Shown here one piece after another: positions 35,525 to 44,209 of a stretch of DNA of 44,209 nt; position 1 is the stretch's first letter; every line of letters begins with the position of its first letter. The notes below the pieces were generated by a model. The model saw only the letters and a program-made list of their open reading frames with translations, had not been told where the DNA came from and did not search any database. The stretch comes from a bacterium HR08 (GTDB lineage: Bacteria; Acidobacteriota; Blastocatellia; HR10), in assembly GCA_002898775.1 (NCBI GenBank), contig BEHK01000006.1, positions 1 to 44,209 of the forward strand, given 5' to 3'. The translations under genes were made by a program, and so were the position numbers.

Positions 35525-35908
35525 ATGCGGCGAGCTCGACGAGCGCGGGAAGCGGCCCGCGGCCCCTGTTTCGCCGAGATCTATCGCCTCGTGCGGCGCA
35601 TTCCGCGCGGGCGCGTGGCCTCATACGGTCAGATCGCGGCGCTGTGTCGGTCGAACGTCTCGGCGCGCGTGGTGGGGTGGGCGCTCGCCGCGTGTCCGCC
35701 CGACGTCCCCTGGCATCGCGTGGTTGATCGTGAGGGGCGATTGAGCATCGGGCGGCGCGCGCTCTGGTTGCAACAACTGCAGCGCGATCTGCTCCGCTCG
35801 GAGGGCGTCACCTTTCTCCGCGAGGATCAGGTGGCCATCGAAGCGCATCGGTGGCGCCCTCGGCACCCTCCTCTTGGAGGGATCCCCGCGCGTCGGCGTT
35901 CATGTTGA
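35525..35908 (+). CDS. Alkyltransferase-like (ATL) DNA-binding protein, MGMT family without active-site Cys
   Basis: FAEIYRLVRRIPRGRVASYGQIAALCRSNVSARVVGWALAACPPDVPWHRVVDREGRLSI; PWHRV replaces PCHRV. Confidence 0.9.
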   Translation: MRRARRAREAARGPCFAEIYRLVRRIPRGRVASYGQIAALCRSNVSARVVGWALAACPPDVPWHRVVDREGRLSIGRRALWLQQLQRDLLRSEGVTFLREDQVAIEAHRWRPRHPPLGGIPARRRSC

Positions 35909-35977
35909 AAAATGGCCGGAGATCTGCCATGCTTAGGTGTTTGGCGAAGATGACGGGACGGAGACGTACAACTGAAG

Positions 35978-37378
35978 ATGGCGTACCTGCGAAAACTCGA
36001 CCTGGCCATCGAGTCGGCGCGCAAGTTGGCGCGCATTGGGGCGAGCACCAACCTCGTTAATCTGCTGCGCAAGATGCGCCCGGCCGACGTCGCCGTCATC
36101 TTCGGGAACCTCACCGATGGGGAGCGGCTGTTCGCCCTTCGGTCTCTCCTCAAGCAAGATGGGGGATTTGTGGCCTCGACCCTGAGCGAGATGCCGCCTG
36201 AGGAAGCGGCCTCGCTTCTGGCACATCTGGAGCCGGAGACGATCGCCGATCTCTTGCAGAAGATCCCCGTGGACGATGCCACGCAGATCACCTCCAAGCT
36301 TCCGCCGGAGTTGGTCGAGCGCGTGCTCGAACGGATGCACGTGGCGCGGTCGGTGGACGTGGTGGATCAACTCCAGTTCGAGGAGAACACGGCCGGCCGC
36401 ATCATGAATCCCCACGTCTTCGCGCTGCACGAGGACATGACCGTCGGCGAGGCCATCTCCACCCTGCAGCGCAAGAGTGATGAGCTGGAGATGGTCTTCT
36501 ACCTTTACGTCGTGGACGATCGGCATCATCTGGTCGGCGTCGTGAGTCTGCGCCAGCTTCTGCTCAATCCTCCGAGCACGCCGCTGCGCAAGATCATGTC
36601 CACGGATGTCATCAGCGTGCACACGAGCACGGATCAGGAGGAGGTCGCGCGCGTCGTCTCCAAGTACGATCTCATGGCCGTCCCCGTCGTGGATGACGAG
36701 AACCGGCTCGTCGGGATCGTGACCGTGGACGATGTGATTGACGTCTTGCAGGAGGAGCTGACCGAGGATTACTTCCGCATGGTGGGATCGGACGCGGCGG
36801 AGCTGGAGCGGCGGACGCCGGCGGAGATCGCGCGGCTGCGCCTGCCGTGGCTGCTGATGACGGTCGTCATCGAACTGATCGCTGGGGCCGTCATCCATCG
36901 GTTCGACGACACGTTGGGGACGGTCATTCTGTTGGCGTCGTTCATGCCGGTCATTCAAGCCATCTCCGGGAACACGGGCCTGCAATCGGCGACGATTGTG
37001 GTGCGGGGGCTGGCGACAGGGCATATCAGCCTGAAGGATTGGTGGCGGCCCGTCTGGCGACAGCTCCGGACGACGCTCATTTTGGGGGCCATCTTGGGCA
37101 CGCTCATCTTCTTTGTCGGGGGCCTCTGGCACGGGTGGCAGCGCATGGCCGCGCGCGGGACATGGTTCGATCCGGTGTTCGGGTTCGTCGTCGGATTCTC
37201 GATGTTCGTGGCCATCAATCTCTCCGGAGTCGTGGGGACGGTGATCCCGATGCTCTCGAAGCGCTTGGGCTTCGATCCCGCGTTGACGGCCGGTCCCTTC
37301 GAGACGGCCTTTCAGGATGTCGTGAGCGTGACGATCATGCTCGGCCTGGCGACCTTGCTTCTGCGGTGGATGGCGTGA
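35978..37378 (+). CDS. mgtE: Magnesium transporter MgtE
   Basis: MgtE N domain, tandem CBS (GRIMNPHVFALHEDMTVGEAI..., IMSTDVISVHTSTDQEEVARVVSKYDLMAVPVVDDENRLVGIVTVDDVIDV), C-terminal TM domain with MPVIQAISGNTGLQSATIVVRGLATG. Confidence 0.96.
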   Translation: MAYLRKLDLAIESARKLARIGASTNLVNLLRKMRPADVAVIFGNLTDGERLFALRSLLKQDGGFVASTLSEMPPEEAASLLAHLEPETIADLLQKIPVDDATQITSKLPPELVERVLERMHVARSVDVVDQLQFEENTAGRIMNPHVFALHEDMTVGEAISTLQRKSDELEMVFYLYVVDDRHHLVGVVSLRQLLLNPPSTPLRKIMSTDVISVHTSTDQEEVARVVSKYDLMAVPVVDDENRLVGIVTVDDVIDVLQEELTEDYFRMVGSDAAELERRTPAEIARLRLPWLLMTVVIELIAGAVIHRFDDTLGTVILLASFMPVIQAISGNTGLQSATIVVRGLATGHISLKDWWRPVWRQLRTTLILGAILGTLIFFVGGLWHGWQRMAARGTWFDPVFGFVVGFSMFVAINLSGVVGTVIPMLSKRLGFDPALTAGPFETAFQDVVSVTIMLGLATLLLRWMA

Positions 37379-37395
37379 GCGTGGCGGTGGAGGGG

Positions 37396-37893
37396 TCATC
37401 TCCCCTCCACATCCGCACAGATCTGAACGGCTTCCCCTGTGATCACCAGCTCATCGAACCCCTCGTGGAAGGAAGGTGGAGATCGGCGCAACTCTTCCAC
37501 CATGCGGAGGAGGACGGCGTCGGGGACGATGCGGTGACGGTCGCGATTTCGCTGTTGGCAGATCGGGAGCGGTACGTCGAGCCAGTAGCCGATGATCCAT
37601 CGCGCTCCGTTCTCGCGCAGCTCGTGAAGGGTCAGGCGGCGAAATCGGGGGTTGATGTTCGTGGCATCGTAGATGACGTTACGGCCGGCGCGCATGGCGG
37701 CCAACAGGTTCGAGCGGGCGAAGCGGAAGACGCGCGCGGCCTCCCCTTGGATGGCCTCATCGCCGTAGAGATGTTTGCGGATCTCATCGGAGCTGACGAT
37801 CGAAGCCGGAGCGTAGAGCTCAGCCAGGCGTCGCGCGAGCGTGCTCTTGCCCGACCCGGGAAGCCCGATTAAAATGTGCGCGCTCGGTCGCAT
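37396..37893 (-). CDS. AAA/P-loop ATP-binding protein, PNKP-like kinase family
   Basis: [51 protein letters not shown]...[17 protein letters not shown]. Confidence 0.9.
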   Translation of the reverse strand: MRPSAHILIGLPGSGKSTLARRLAELYAPASIVSSDEIRKHLYGDEAIQGEAARVFRFARSNLLAAMRAGRNVIYDATNINPRFRRLTLHELRENGARWIIGYWLDVPLPICQQRNRDRHRIVPDAVLLRMVEELRRSPPSFHEGFDELVITGEAVQICADVEGR

Positions 37894-37965
37894 CGTCCCT
37901 TCCGATCGCCGAGGCCGAGCCGACAAGACGAGCATTATATTCGGGCGGCTTGCGAGCGCGCCAGC

Positions 37966-40167
37966 ATGAGCACAGCATCGCCGGTGGAGATCGAATTGAT
38001 CGTTCGCGCCGAGCATGCCGATCCGTTTCACGTCCTGGGACGGCATCCGGTCGCGCGCGAGGGGATCTCGGGCTTCGCCATTCGCGCGTTCCTGCCGGAC
38101 GCCCAGGAGGCGTTCGTCGTGGATGCGCGCTGTGGTCACCTGCATCCGATGGAGCGCGTGCATCCGGAGGGGTTCTATGAGGTCGTCTTCTGGGGGGTGA
38201 CGGAGGCCTTCCCCTATCGCCTGCGCGTGGTGGACAGCGGCGGCGTTCGAGAATGCCTGGATCCCTACAGTTTCCCCCCGGTGCTCACGGATTTCGATCT
38301 CTATCTCATCGGCGAGGGGACGCATCAGCGAATCTTCGAGAAGCTGGGGGCGCACGTGCGCGAGGTCGAGGGGGTGCACGGGGTCCATTTCGCCGTCTGG
38401 GCGCCGAATGCGCGGCGCGTCAGCGTCGTCGGCGATTTCAACGCGTGGGACGGGCGCCGCCATCCCATGCGCGTGCGGGGGCAGAGCGGCATCTGGGAGC
38501 TCTTCATCCCCGAGCTCCCCGAAGGGGTGCGCTACAAGTTCGAGATCAAATCGCAGCACGGCGATCGGTTACTTCTGAAGAGCGATCCCTATGGGTTCTT
38601 CTTCGAACGCCCGCCGAAGACGGCGACGATCGTCTTCGATCTCTCGCGCTGTCGGTTCTCGGATCGCGAATGGATGGAGGAGCGCGCGCGCCGTCAGGCG
38701 CTCGATGCGCCCATGAACATCTACGAGGTGCATCTCGGGTCATGGCGGCGCGTGCCGGAGGACGGGCATCGGCCGCTCACGTATCGGGAGGCCGCGCATC
38801 AGTTGGCCGCATATGTGAAGGAGATGGGGTACACGCACGTCGAGCTGCTGCCGATCTTGGAGCATCCCTTCGATGGCTCGTGGGGGTATCAGGCCCTCGG
38901 CTACTACGCGCCGACGAGCCGATACGGTTCGCCCGAAGATTTCGCGTACTTCGTCAACTACCTGCACGAGCACAAGATCGGCGTGATCCTCGATTGGGTG
39001 CCCGCGCATTTCCCCAAGGATGCCCACGGGCTCGCCTTCTTCGATGGCACGCAGCTCTACGAGCATGCCGATCCGCGCCGCGGGGAGCACCCGGATTGGG
39101 GGACGCTCATCTTCAACCATGGACGCCATGAAGTGCGGAACTTCCTGTTGGGGAGCGCGCTCTTCTGGTTGGATCGCTATCACGCCGATGGCTTGCGCGT
39201 GGACGCCGTCGCCTCGATGCTCTACCTCGATTATTCCCGGCGCCCGGGCGAATGGGTGCCGAATCCCTATGGGGGGAACGAGAACTTAGAGGCGATCGCG
39301 TTCCTGCAGCGGTTCAACGAATGGGTGCACGGACTCTATCCCGGCGCGGTGACGATCGCCGAAGAATCCACGGCCTGGCCCATGGTCTCCCGCCCGACAT
39401 ATCTCGGCGGCTTGGGCTTCACGTTCAAGTGGAATATGGGATGGATGAACGACACGTTGCGCTACATGGCCCGGGATCCGATCTACCGCAAGTATCATCA
39501 TCATGAGCTGACGTTCTCGCTCATGTATGCCTTCTCGGAGAACTATATCCTGCCGCTCTCGCACGATGAGGTCGTGCACGGGAAACGATCGCTCCTGGAG
39601 AAGATGCCCGGCGACCGCTGGCAGAAGTTCGCCAACCTGCGCCTGCTTTACGGATATATGTTCGGTCATCCGGGCAAGAAGCTGCTCTTCATGGGGGGAG
39701 AGTTCGGGCAATGGCGCGAATGGGACGTGGGGACGAGCCTCGATTGGCATCTGCTGGAGGAGGAGCCGCATCGCCAGCTCCATCGGTACGTTCGCGATCT
39801 GAATCACTTCTATCTCGCCGAGCCGGCGCTTTATGAGTGCGATTTCGAGCCGAGCGGATTCGAGTGGATTGATTGTCACGATTGGGAGCAGAGCGTCATC
39901 GCCTTCCTGCGGCGCGCGCGTCGCGCGGCGCCGTTCCTCATCTTCGTCTGCAACTTCACGCCGGTGCCGCGCCTGGGGTATCGCCTTGGCGTCCCGGAGC
40001 CCGGGGCGTATCGAGAGATCTTCAACAGCGACCGGCCGGAGTACGGAGGGAGCGGCCTCGGTAATCCCGAGCCTATTGGAGCTGAGCCCATTCCCTGGTC
40101 GGGTCGCCCCTATTCGGTGCTCTTGACATTGCCTCCGCTGGCGGTCATCGTCCTGAAACGCGGCTGA
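37966..40167 (+). CDS. glgB: 1,4-alpha-glucan branching enzyme
   Basis: [106 protein letters not shown]. Confidence 0.97.
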   Translation: MSTASPVEIELIVRAEHADPFHVLGRHPVAREGISGFAIRAFLPDAQEAFVVDARCGHLHPMERVHPEGFYEVVFWGVTEAFPYRLRVVDSGGVRECLDPYSFPPVLTDFDLYLIGEGTHQRIFEKLGAHVREVEGVHGVHFAVWAPNARRVSVVGDFNAWDGRRHPMRVRGQSGIWELFIPELPEGVRYKFEIKSQHGDRLLLKSDPYGFFFERPPKTATIVFDLSRCRFSDREWMEERARRQALDAPMNIYEVHLGSWRRVPEDGHRPLTYREAAHQLAAYVKEMGYTHVELLPILEHPFDGSWGYQALGYYAPTSRYGSPEDFAYFVNYLHEHKIGVILDWVPAHFPKDAHGLAFFDGTQLYEHADPRRGEHPDWGTLIFNHGRHEVRNFLLGSALFWLDRYHADGLRVDAVASMLYLDYSRRPGEWVPNPYGGNENLEAIAFLQRFNEWVHGLYPGAVTIAEESTAWPMVSRPTYLGGLGFTFKWNMGWMNDTLRYMARDPIYRKYHHHELTFSLMYAFSENYILPLSHDEVVHGKRSLLEKMPGDRWQKFANLRLLYGYMFGHPGKKLLFMGGEFGQWREWDVGTSLDWHLLEEEPHRQLHRYVRDLNHFYLAEPALYECDFEPSGFEWIDCHDWEQSVIAFLRRARRAAPFLIFVCNFTPVPRLGYRLGVPEPGAYREIFNSDRPEYGGSGLGNPEPIGAEPIPWSGRPYSVLLTLPPLAVIVLKRG

Positions 40168-40202
40168 TGCGACCGCGCATCGGCAGTAGGAGGGGGAGAG
40201 CG

Positions 40203-40616
40203 ATGAAGGCGCATACCGAGTATCTGGAATTTCGCACGAAGGCGCGGCGCGAATATATCAACATCACGCGCGAGGTCGAACGCGCCGTCCAAAAGAGTGG
40301 AATTCGCGAGGGCGTGGCCGTGGTCTCGGCCCTTCACACGACGGCTGGCGTTTACATCAACGACGATGAGGAGGGCTTGCTTCACGATCTCGATGAGATG
40401 CTGGAGAAGATCGCCCCCTATGGCGCGCCCTATCGCCATCATGCGACGGGCGAGGACAATGGGGACGCGCATCTGAAGTGTCTGCTCATTCATCATCAGG
40501 TCATCGTCCCGGTGACCAATGGGAAGCTGGACCTGGGGACGTGGCAGCGCATCTTCTACGCGGAGTTCGACGGACGCCGGCGCAAGCGCGTCGTGATCAA
40601 GGTCCTCGGAGAGTGA
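40203..40616 (+). CDS. yjbQ: Secondary thiamine-phosphate synthase / UPF0047 (YjbQ family)
   Basis: [66 protein letters not shown]...[44 protein letters not shown]. Confidence 0.93.
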   Translation: MKAHTEYLEFRTKARREYINITREVERAVQKSGIREGVAVVSALHTTAGVYINDDEEGLLHDLDEMLEKIAPYGAPYRHHATGEDNGDAHLKCLLIHHQVIVPVTNGKLDLGTWQRIFYAEFDGRRRKRVVIKVLGE

Positions 40617-40690
40617 GCGCTCGCGTCGGCTCGCCCCTGTGAGGGCTTCCCCGGAAGGGGGGGACCTTCGCCTCCTCTCCACGCTCTCGG

Positions 40691-40719
40691 TTGCTGCTCG
40701 GTGGGGCGAGGATTACAAT
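40691..40719 (+). promoter_or_regulatory. Candidate promoter TTGCTG-N17-TACAAT for the PP2C cluster
   Basis: Hexamers at 40691-40696 and 40714-40719. Confidence 0.5.
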
Positions 40720-40725
40720 TTACGT

Positions 40726-40739
40726 CTCCGACGTCGGAG
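40726..40739. promoter_or_regulatory. Perfect 14-bp palindrome at the predicted transcription start of the PP2C cluster
   Basis: CTCCGACGTCGGAG, starting 7 nt after the TACAAT -10 element. Confidence 0.5.
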
Positions 40740-40895
40740 GTGCGGGCGTGGCTCTCGGAGGCCGCCGACGAAGGAAGTGTGAGGCTCGGCCCAACCCGAT
40801 GCAGCGGGATCCTTCTGAAGAGCCGAAGAGGGGGGGGAATCGCGGGGCGAAGGATTCGCCCGTGAGGCGGCGGGCGGCCAGGCGCGGGGAATGAG

Positions 40896-42233
40896 GTGAG
40901 CACGGAGACCAAACGATTCGCGTGGGGAAGCTACGGCTTCGTCTCGGATCGGGGATTGAATCCTCGTCGCCCGGTGAACGAGGACAGTTTCCTGATCGTG
41001 GAGGAAGCGGGGCTCTTCGCCGTCGCGGATGGCGTGGGGGGGCAGAATGCCGGAGAGGTCGCCAGTCGGATGGCGATGGAGGTCCTGCGCGAGCACTTCT
41101 CCCGAAAGGTGCGGGGGGATCGCGTGCGCTATTTGGAGCAAGTGATCGCCTACCTGAACGGCTCTCTTCGGGAGATGGCGATGAGCGAAGAGCCGTTGAG
41201 CGGCATGGCCACGACGCTGGCCCTGCTGTTGTTGGAACCCCGGCACGCGATCATCTGCCATATCGGCGATAGCCGCGTCTATCGGTTCGCCTCGGGAAAG
41301 CTCTATCGCGAGACGATTGATCACACGCTCGTGGAAGCGGAGCATTTGGGGGGGGTCTCCATCCTCGAATACACGAAGAAGTACGTCCTCACGCGCGCGC
41401 TGGGGATTGGCGAGGAGGTCATCCCCGATGTGAAGAAGATCGGGTTGGAACCGAATACGACCTTTCTGCTCTGCACGGATGGGATCACGCGTCATGTGAC
41501 CGACGAGGAATTGCAGGATCTTCTGGCGCGCGAATCGGATCCGCAGCGCGCGTGCGATCGGCTCAAAGAGTGGTGTTACGAACGCGGCGCGCGAGACAAC
41601 TTCACAGCCATCATCGTGCGCGTGGACGCCGTGCGCGCGCGTTCGGAGCGGTCGCGGGGGGGAGGAGAGCGCCTGGCCGCTCGCCCGGAGGCTCGTTCGA
41701 TCTCGCCGAACGATCGGGAGGCGCGCGCTCTGGAGCGTCCCTCGTCCCGAGCGTTCGTCGGACGCTTCCGGCATCTCGGGCGCGCCTATGGGGCGGCGAT
41801 TCTCGTGGCGCTTCTCGGGGCCGTCATGCTCTTCCTCGCCGGAATGGTCGTCGAGCGATGGCGCGCGGAGGATCAGATCCCCTCGATCTCGATGGCCGAG
41901 CGCGCGCATGCGCACCTGGATCGCGCGATTCGGAGTTTTCGCGCCGGTCAATATGCTGAGGCCGAGCGACTGCTGGAGGAAGGGGGGCGCTTGGACCCCT
42001 CGAACAGCCTCTATCCCCATTGGTTGGGCAGGGTGCGGTTCGCCCTCGGCCGATATCGCGAGGCGGCCGAGAGCTTTCAGCGCGCTGCGGAACTTCGGGG
42101 ATCGGAGGAGAATTGGCTCTTCGCCGCTGCCGCATGGGAGGCGGCGGGAGACCTGACGCGCGCTCGCGAGTCCATGCGGCAGTATATCCGAATGTCCGCC
42201 GCTGAGGCGGGATCGGCAGAAGGACGGCGATGA
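40896..42233 (+). CDS. PP2C-family Ser/Thr phosphatase with TM helix and C-terminal TPR region
   Basis: RRPVNEDSFLIVEEAGLFAVADGVGGQNAGEVAS; HIGDSRVYRF; FLLCTDGITRHVTDEEL; ARDNFTAIIV; TM AAILVALLGAVMLFLAGMVV; TPR-like repeats; GTG start. Confidence 0.92.
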   Translation: MSTETKRFAWGSYGFVSDRGLNPRRPVNEDSFLIVEEAGLFAVADGVGGQNAGEVASRMAMEVLREHFSRKVRGDRVRYLEQVIAYLNGSLREMAMSEEPLSGMATTLALLLLEPRHAIICHIGDSRVYRFASGKLYRETIDHTLVEAEHLGGVSILEYTKKYVLTRALGIGEEVIPDVKKIGLEPNTTFLLCTDGITRHVTDEELQDLLARESDPQRACDRLKEWCYERGARDNFTAIIVRVDAVRARSERSRGGGERLAARPEARSISPNDREARALERPSSRAFVGRFRHLGRAYGAAILVALLGAVMLFLAGMVVERWRAEDQIPSISMAERAHAHLDRAIRSFRAGQYAEAERLLEEGGRLDPSNSLYPHWLGRVRFALGRYREAAESFQRAAELRGSEENWLFAAAAWEAAGDLTRARESMRQYIRMSAAEAGSAEGRR

Positions 42234-42315
42234 GCGGAGCGCAGAGGCGTGGGCGAAGATCGGAGGCCGGTCGCTCGCCCGGGATGGGCTCCGGAGGGTG
42301 CGCGGGGGAGGAAGT

Positions 42316-43635
42316 ATGACGCTCGAGCGCGAATGGACCTTCGATGTGCGGCGATGCGCGGATGCTTCGGGGAATCTCCTGCCCCCGGAGCGCGTTCCTC
42401 TGGACGCGCTGCTTGATCCGCAACGGCTCGTGCAAGCGCAGATATGCCTGAGCGCGCTCACTCAGATGGAGGCTTCCGTTTACCTCTATGACGAAGCGTT
42501 CCCCACGCCGATTCGGCCCGATCGAGAACCGATGCTCGTGCATTCGCCCTTGTGTCGGGAGCTGAATGCGCTGCGGGACGCGACGACGGGGTTCTCCCGG
42601 TGCCTCGGCGACACCTGGCGCGCGTCGCTGCGCGCGATGCGAGAGCGACAGCCGATCGCCGCCGATTGCGTCGGCGGGCGGCGGACGCTCTGGAGTTGCC
42701 CCATCCTCCTGGTGAGCCAAGGGCGCGCGTATCCGAAGGCGGCCATCACGGTGGCGGCCTTCCCGATCGAGAACTTCTTCGCGGAGGACGTGCTGGAGGC
42801 GCTCTTTCCGGGCGGTCGTCCCTCTCTTCGGGAGAGCCACCGGCGCGCGCGCGAAATGGCGCTCGCGCGCGAGCGCCTGGATCAAGTGCGGGAGATGGTC
42901 CGGCTCATGGCCGAGGCTTTCTCGATGGAGATCTCGCTGCGATATGAGATGGCGCGAGAGCAGATGGGGATCGCTCATCGCGCGGCTGCCCTGGTGGAGA
43001 CGCTCTCGCGGATGGCGCATGAGATCAACAATCGGCTGACGAGCATTCATCTGCACGCCCAACTGGCACGTCAGTCGGTCGGGGCTCCAGAGGTCGAAGA
43101 GCCGCTGGAGCTGATCAAACGGGAGGCGCGATCGGCCATCGAGGACGTACGCGCGTTGACGCGCTATGTCCGTCGAGAACTGACCCTGGCGGAGGATGGC
43201 GGGGAGCCCGTCGCGGCCGCGCGCGAGGATGGGGCCGAACCCCTCGCCGGATCCAAGAGCATTCTCGTCGTGGACGATGAGCAACCGGTGGCCGAACTGA
43301 TCGCGCGCGCGCTCCGCGCGGCTCAGTACGACGTGGATGTGGCGTTCGATGGGGAGGCGGCTCGCTCCTTGATCGAGCGAAAGCGCTACGATCTGATCAT
43401 CGCCGATCTTCGTATGCCGGGAACGGGGGGGATCGAGTTATACGAGCATTTCCAGCGTGTCGCCCCCTCGATCGCGCGCCGCATGGTCTTTTTGACCGGG
43501 GACGTCCTGAGCGCGCAAGTGCTCGACTTCCTCCGCGAGACGGGGAGCTTGCATCTCCCCAAGCCGTGCACGTTGGAGGAGCTGTTGGCTCTCGTGCGGG
43601 TCGCTCTGGAGCGGGGCGAATCGTCCACGTCGTGA
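42316..43635 (+). CDS. PocR-like sensory domain + histidine kinase DHp-like helix + receiver domain (no HATPase domain)
   Basis: VYLYDEAFPTPIRP...CRELNALRDATTGFSRCLGDTWR...TLWSCPILLVSQG; LSRMAHEINNRLTSIHLHAQLAR; then SILVVDDEQPVAELI...LIIADLRMPGTGGIEL...VFLTGD...HLPKPCTLEEL. Confidence 0.85.
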   Translation: MTLEREWTFDVRRCADASGNLLPPERVPLDALLDPQRLVQAQICLSALTQMEASVYLYDEAFPTPIRPDREPMLVHSPLCRELNALRDATTGFSRCLGDTWRASLRAMRERQPIAADCVGGRRTLWSCPILLVSQGRAYPKAAITVAAFPIENFFAEDVLEALFPGGRPSLRESHRRAREMALARERLDQVREMVRLMAEAFSMEISLRYEMAREQMGIAHRAAALVETLSRMAHEINNRLTSIHLHAQLARQSVGAPEVEEPLELIKREARSAIEDVRALTRYVRRELTLAEDGGEPVAAAREDGAEPLAGSKSILVVDDEQPVAELIARALRAAQYDVDVAFDGEAARSLIERKRYDLIIADLRMPGTGGIELYEHFQRVAPSIARRMVFLTGDVLSAQVLDFLRETGSLHLPKPCTLEELLALVRVALERGESSTS

Positions 43636-43681
43636 GCAAGAATGATGTTCGCGGCATGGCCATCGTGAGGGGGTGAAGGGG

Positions 43682-44209
43682 ATGCGATCCGGGCGTCGTC
43701 TCTTCGCCATCGCGGAGCGAGAACGACGGAGGGGGGCATTCGCGGAGGCGCTCGATCTCTATCGGGAGGCGCAGCGGGCATTCGAGCGGGAGGGGGGGGA
43801 GCGGGGGCTCATGGAATGCGCACTGGCGCAGGGGCATTGTCTGCGGCTCATCGGGCGGTTCCGGCACGCTCGGCGCGCGTATCAGCGCGCGGCGCGTCTG
43901 GCGCGCGCGCTGCGCGATGGCGTGAGTCTGGCCGACGCGCGCGTCGGGGAGGGAATGGCCGCGCGGGCTCTCGGAGAGTTGTCCGAAGCTCTCCGCCTGT
44001 TTCGTGAGGCCGAGCGCTGGTATCGGAGCACGGGGGATGAGCTGGGGCGCGCGTATCTGTTCTGGGCGCGAGGCGGGGTGTTCCGCCTGCGCGGCGATCT
44101 GCGCGCTGCGTATCGGAGCTTTCGCGAGGCGCTGAGCCGATACGAGCGTGCGGGAGATCGCGTGGGGGCGGCCTATGCCTTGTGCGGACTCGGCGGCGTC
44201 TCGCGCGTG
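43682..44209 (+). CDS. TPR-repeat protein, truncated by the window end
   Basis: Open frame from ATG 43682 to the window edge: RRGAFAEALDLYREAQRAFE...GRFRHARRAYQRAARLARAL...GELSEALRLFREAERWYRSTGDELGRAY...; absent from the ORF track because it lacks a stop. Confidence 0.87.
   Translation, partial: MRSGRRLFAIAERERRRGAFAEALDLYREAQRAFEREGGERGLMECALAQGHCLRLIGRFRHARRAYQRAARLARALRDGVSLADARVGEGMAARALGELSEALRLFREAERWYRSTGDELGRAYLFWARGGVFRLRGDLRAAYRSFREALSRYERAGDRVGAAYALCGLGGVSRV

Noticed and set aside
35909-35977. Possible Mg2+ riboswitch upstream of mgtE
   Set aside because: Only 69 nt lie between the upstream stop and mgtE start and I see no M-box-like conserved pattern.
40617-40895. Possible housekeeping RNA (RNase P/SRP/tmRNA) in the yjbQ-PP2C gap
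   Set aside because: No diagnostic conserved motifs of those RNAs; explained better as promoter plus GC-rich leader.

Overview
High-GC bacterial chromosomal window (44,209 bp). Codon usage and gene content suggest an Acidobacteriota-like genome, but that is inference only. I support about 40 protein-coding genes, 3 tRNA genes (Gln-CTG, Cys-GCA, Gly-GCC) and a set of sigma70-like promoters. I see no CRISPR array, rRNA, prophage or IS element. Main blocks: (i) a tightly packed minus-strand run, L-asparaginase II / class V aminotransferase / MsbA-like ABC exporter / yicC / gmk / coaBC / truncated UDG-like gene, joined by repeated ATGA start-stop overlaps; (ii) a serine-hydrolase (AmiE-like) + DUF1343 (NamZ-like) fusion protein; (iii) a VapBC-type pair with a nearby decayed vapC 3' fragment; (iv) a polysaccharide sugar-transferase / glycosyltransferase / methyltransferase region; (v) a Ser/Thr kinase + TolB/FlgO-like + HEAT protein, ROK kinase, DapB-like dehydrogenase and class IV aminotransferase; (vi) a TetR-hcrC-hcrA-hcrB cluster strongly resembling 4-hydroxybenzoyl-CoA reductase, with XdhC nearby; (vii) a PD-(D/E)XK-like protein with a heptad-register tandem coiled-coil repeat; (viii) tRNA-Gly/tRNA-Cys with an unexplained three-way-junction-like inverted-repeat element between them; (ix) M20 peptidase, tandem DedA/VTT proteins, fabI, dienelactone hydrolase, ATL protein, mgtE, glgB and yjbQ; (x) a PP2C-TM-TPR / PocR-like-DHp-REC / TPR signalling cluster running off the window end. 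Strongest items for follow-up: the AmiE-NamZ fusion, the HCR cluster with Gln at the apparent catalytic Glu position, the structured element between the tRNAs, the histidine-kinase-like protein without an ATPase domain, and a recurring promoter layout with about 18-bp spacers and several apparently leaderless genes.
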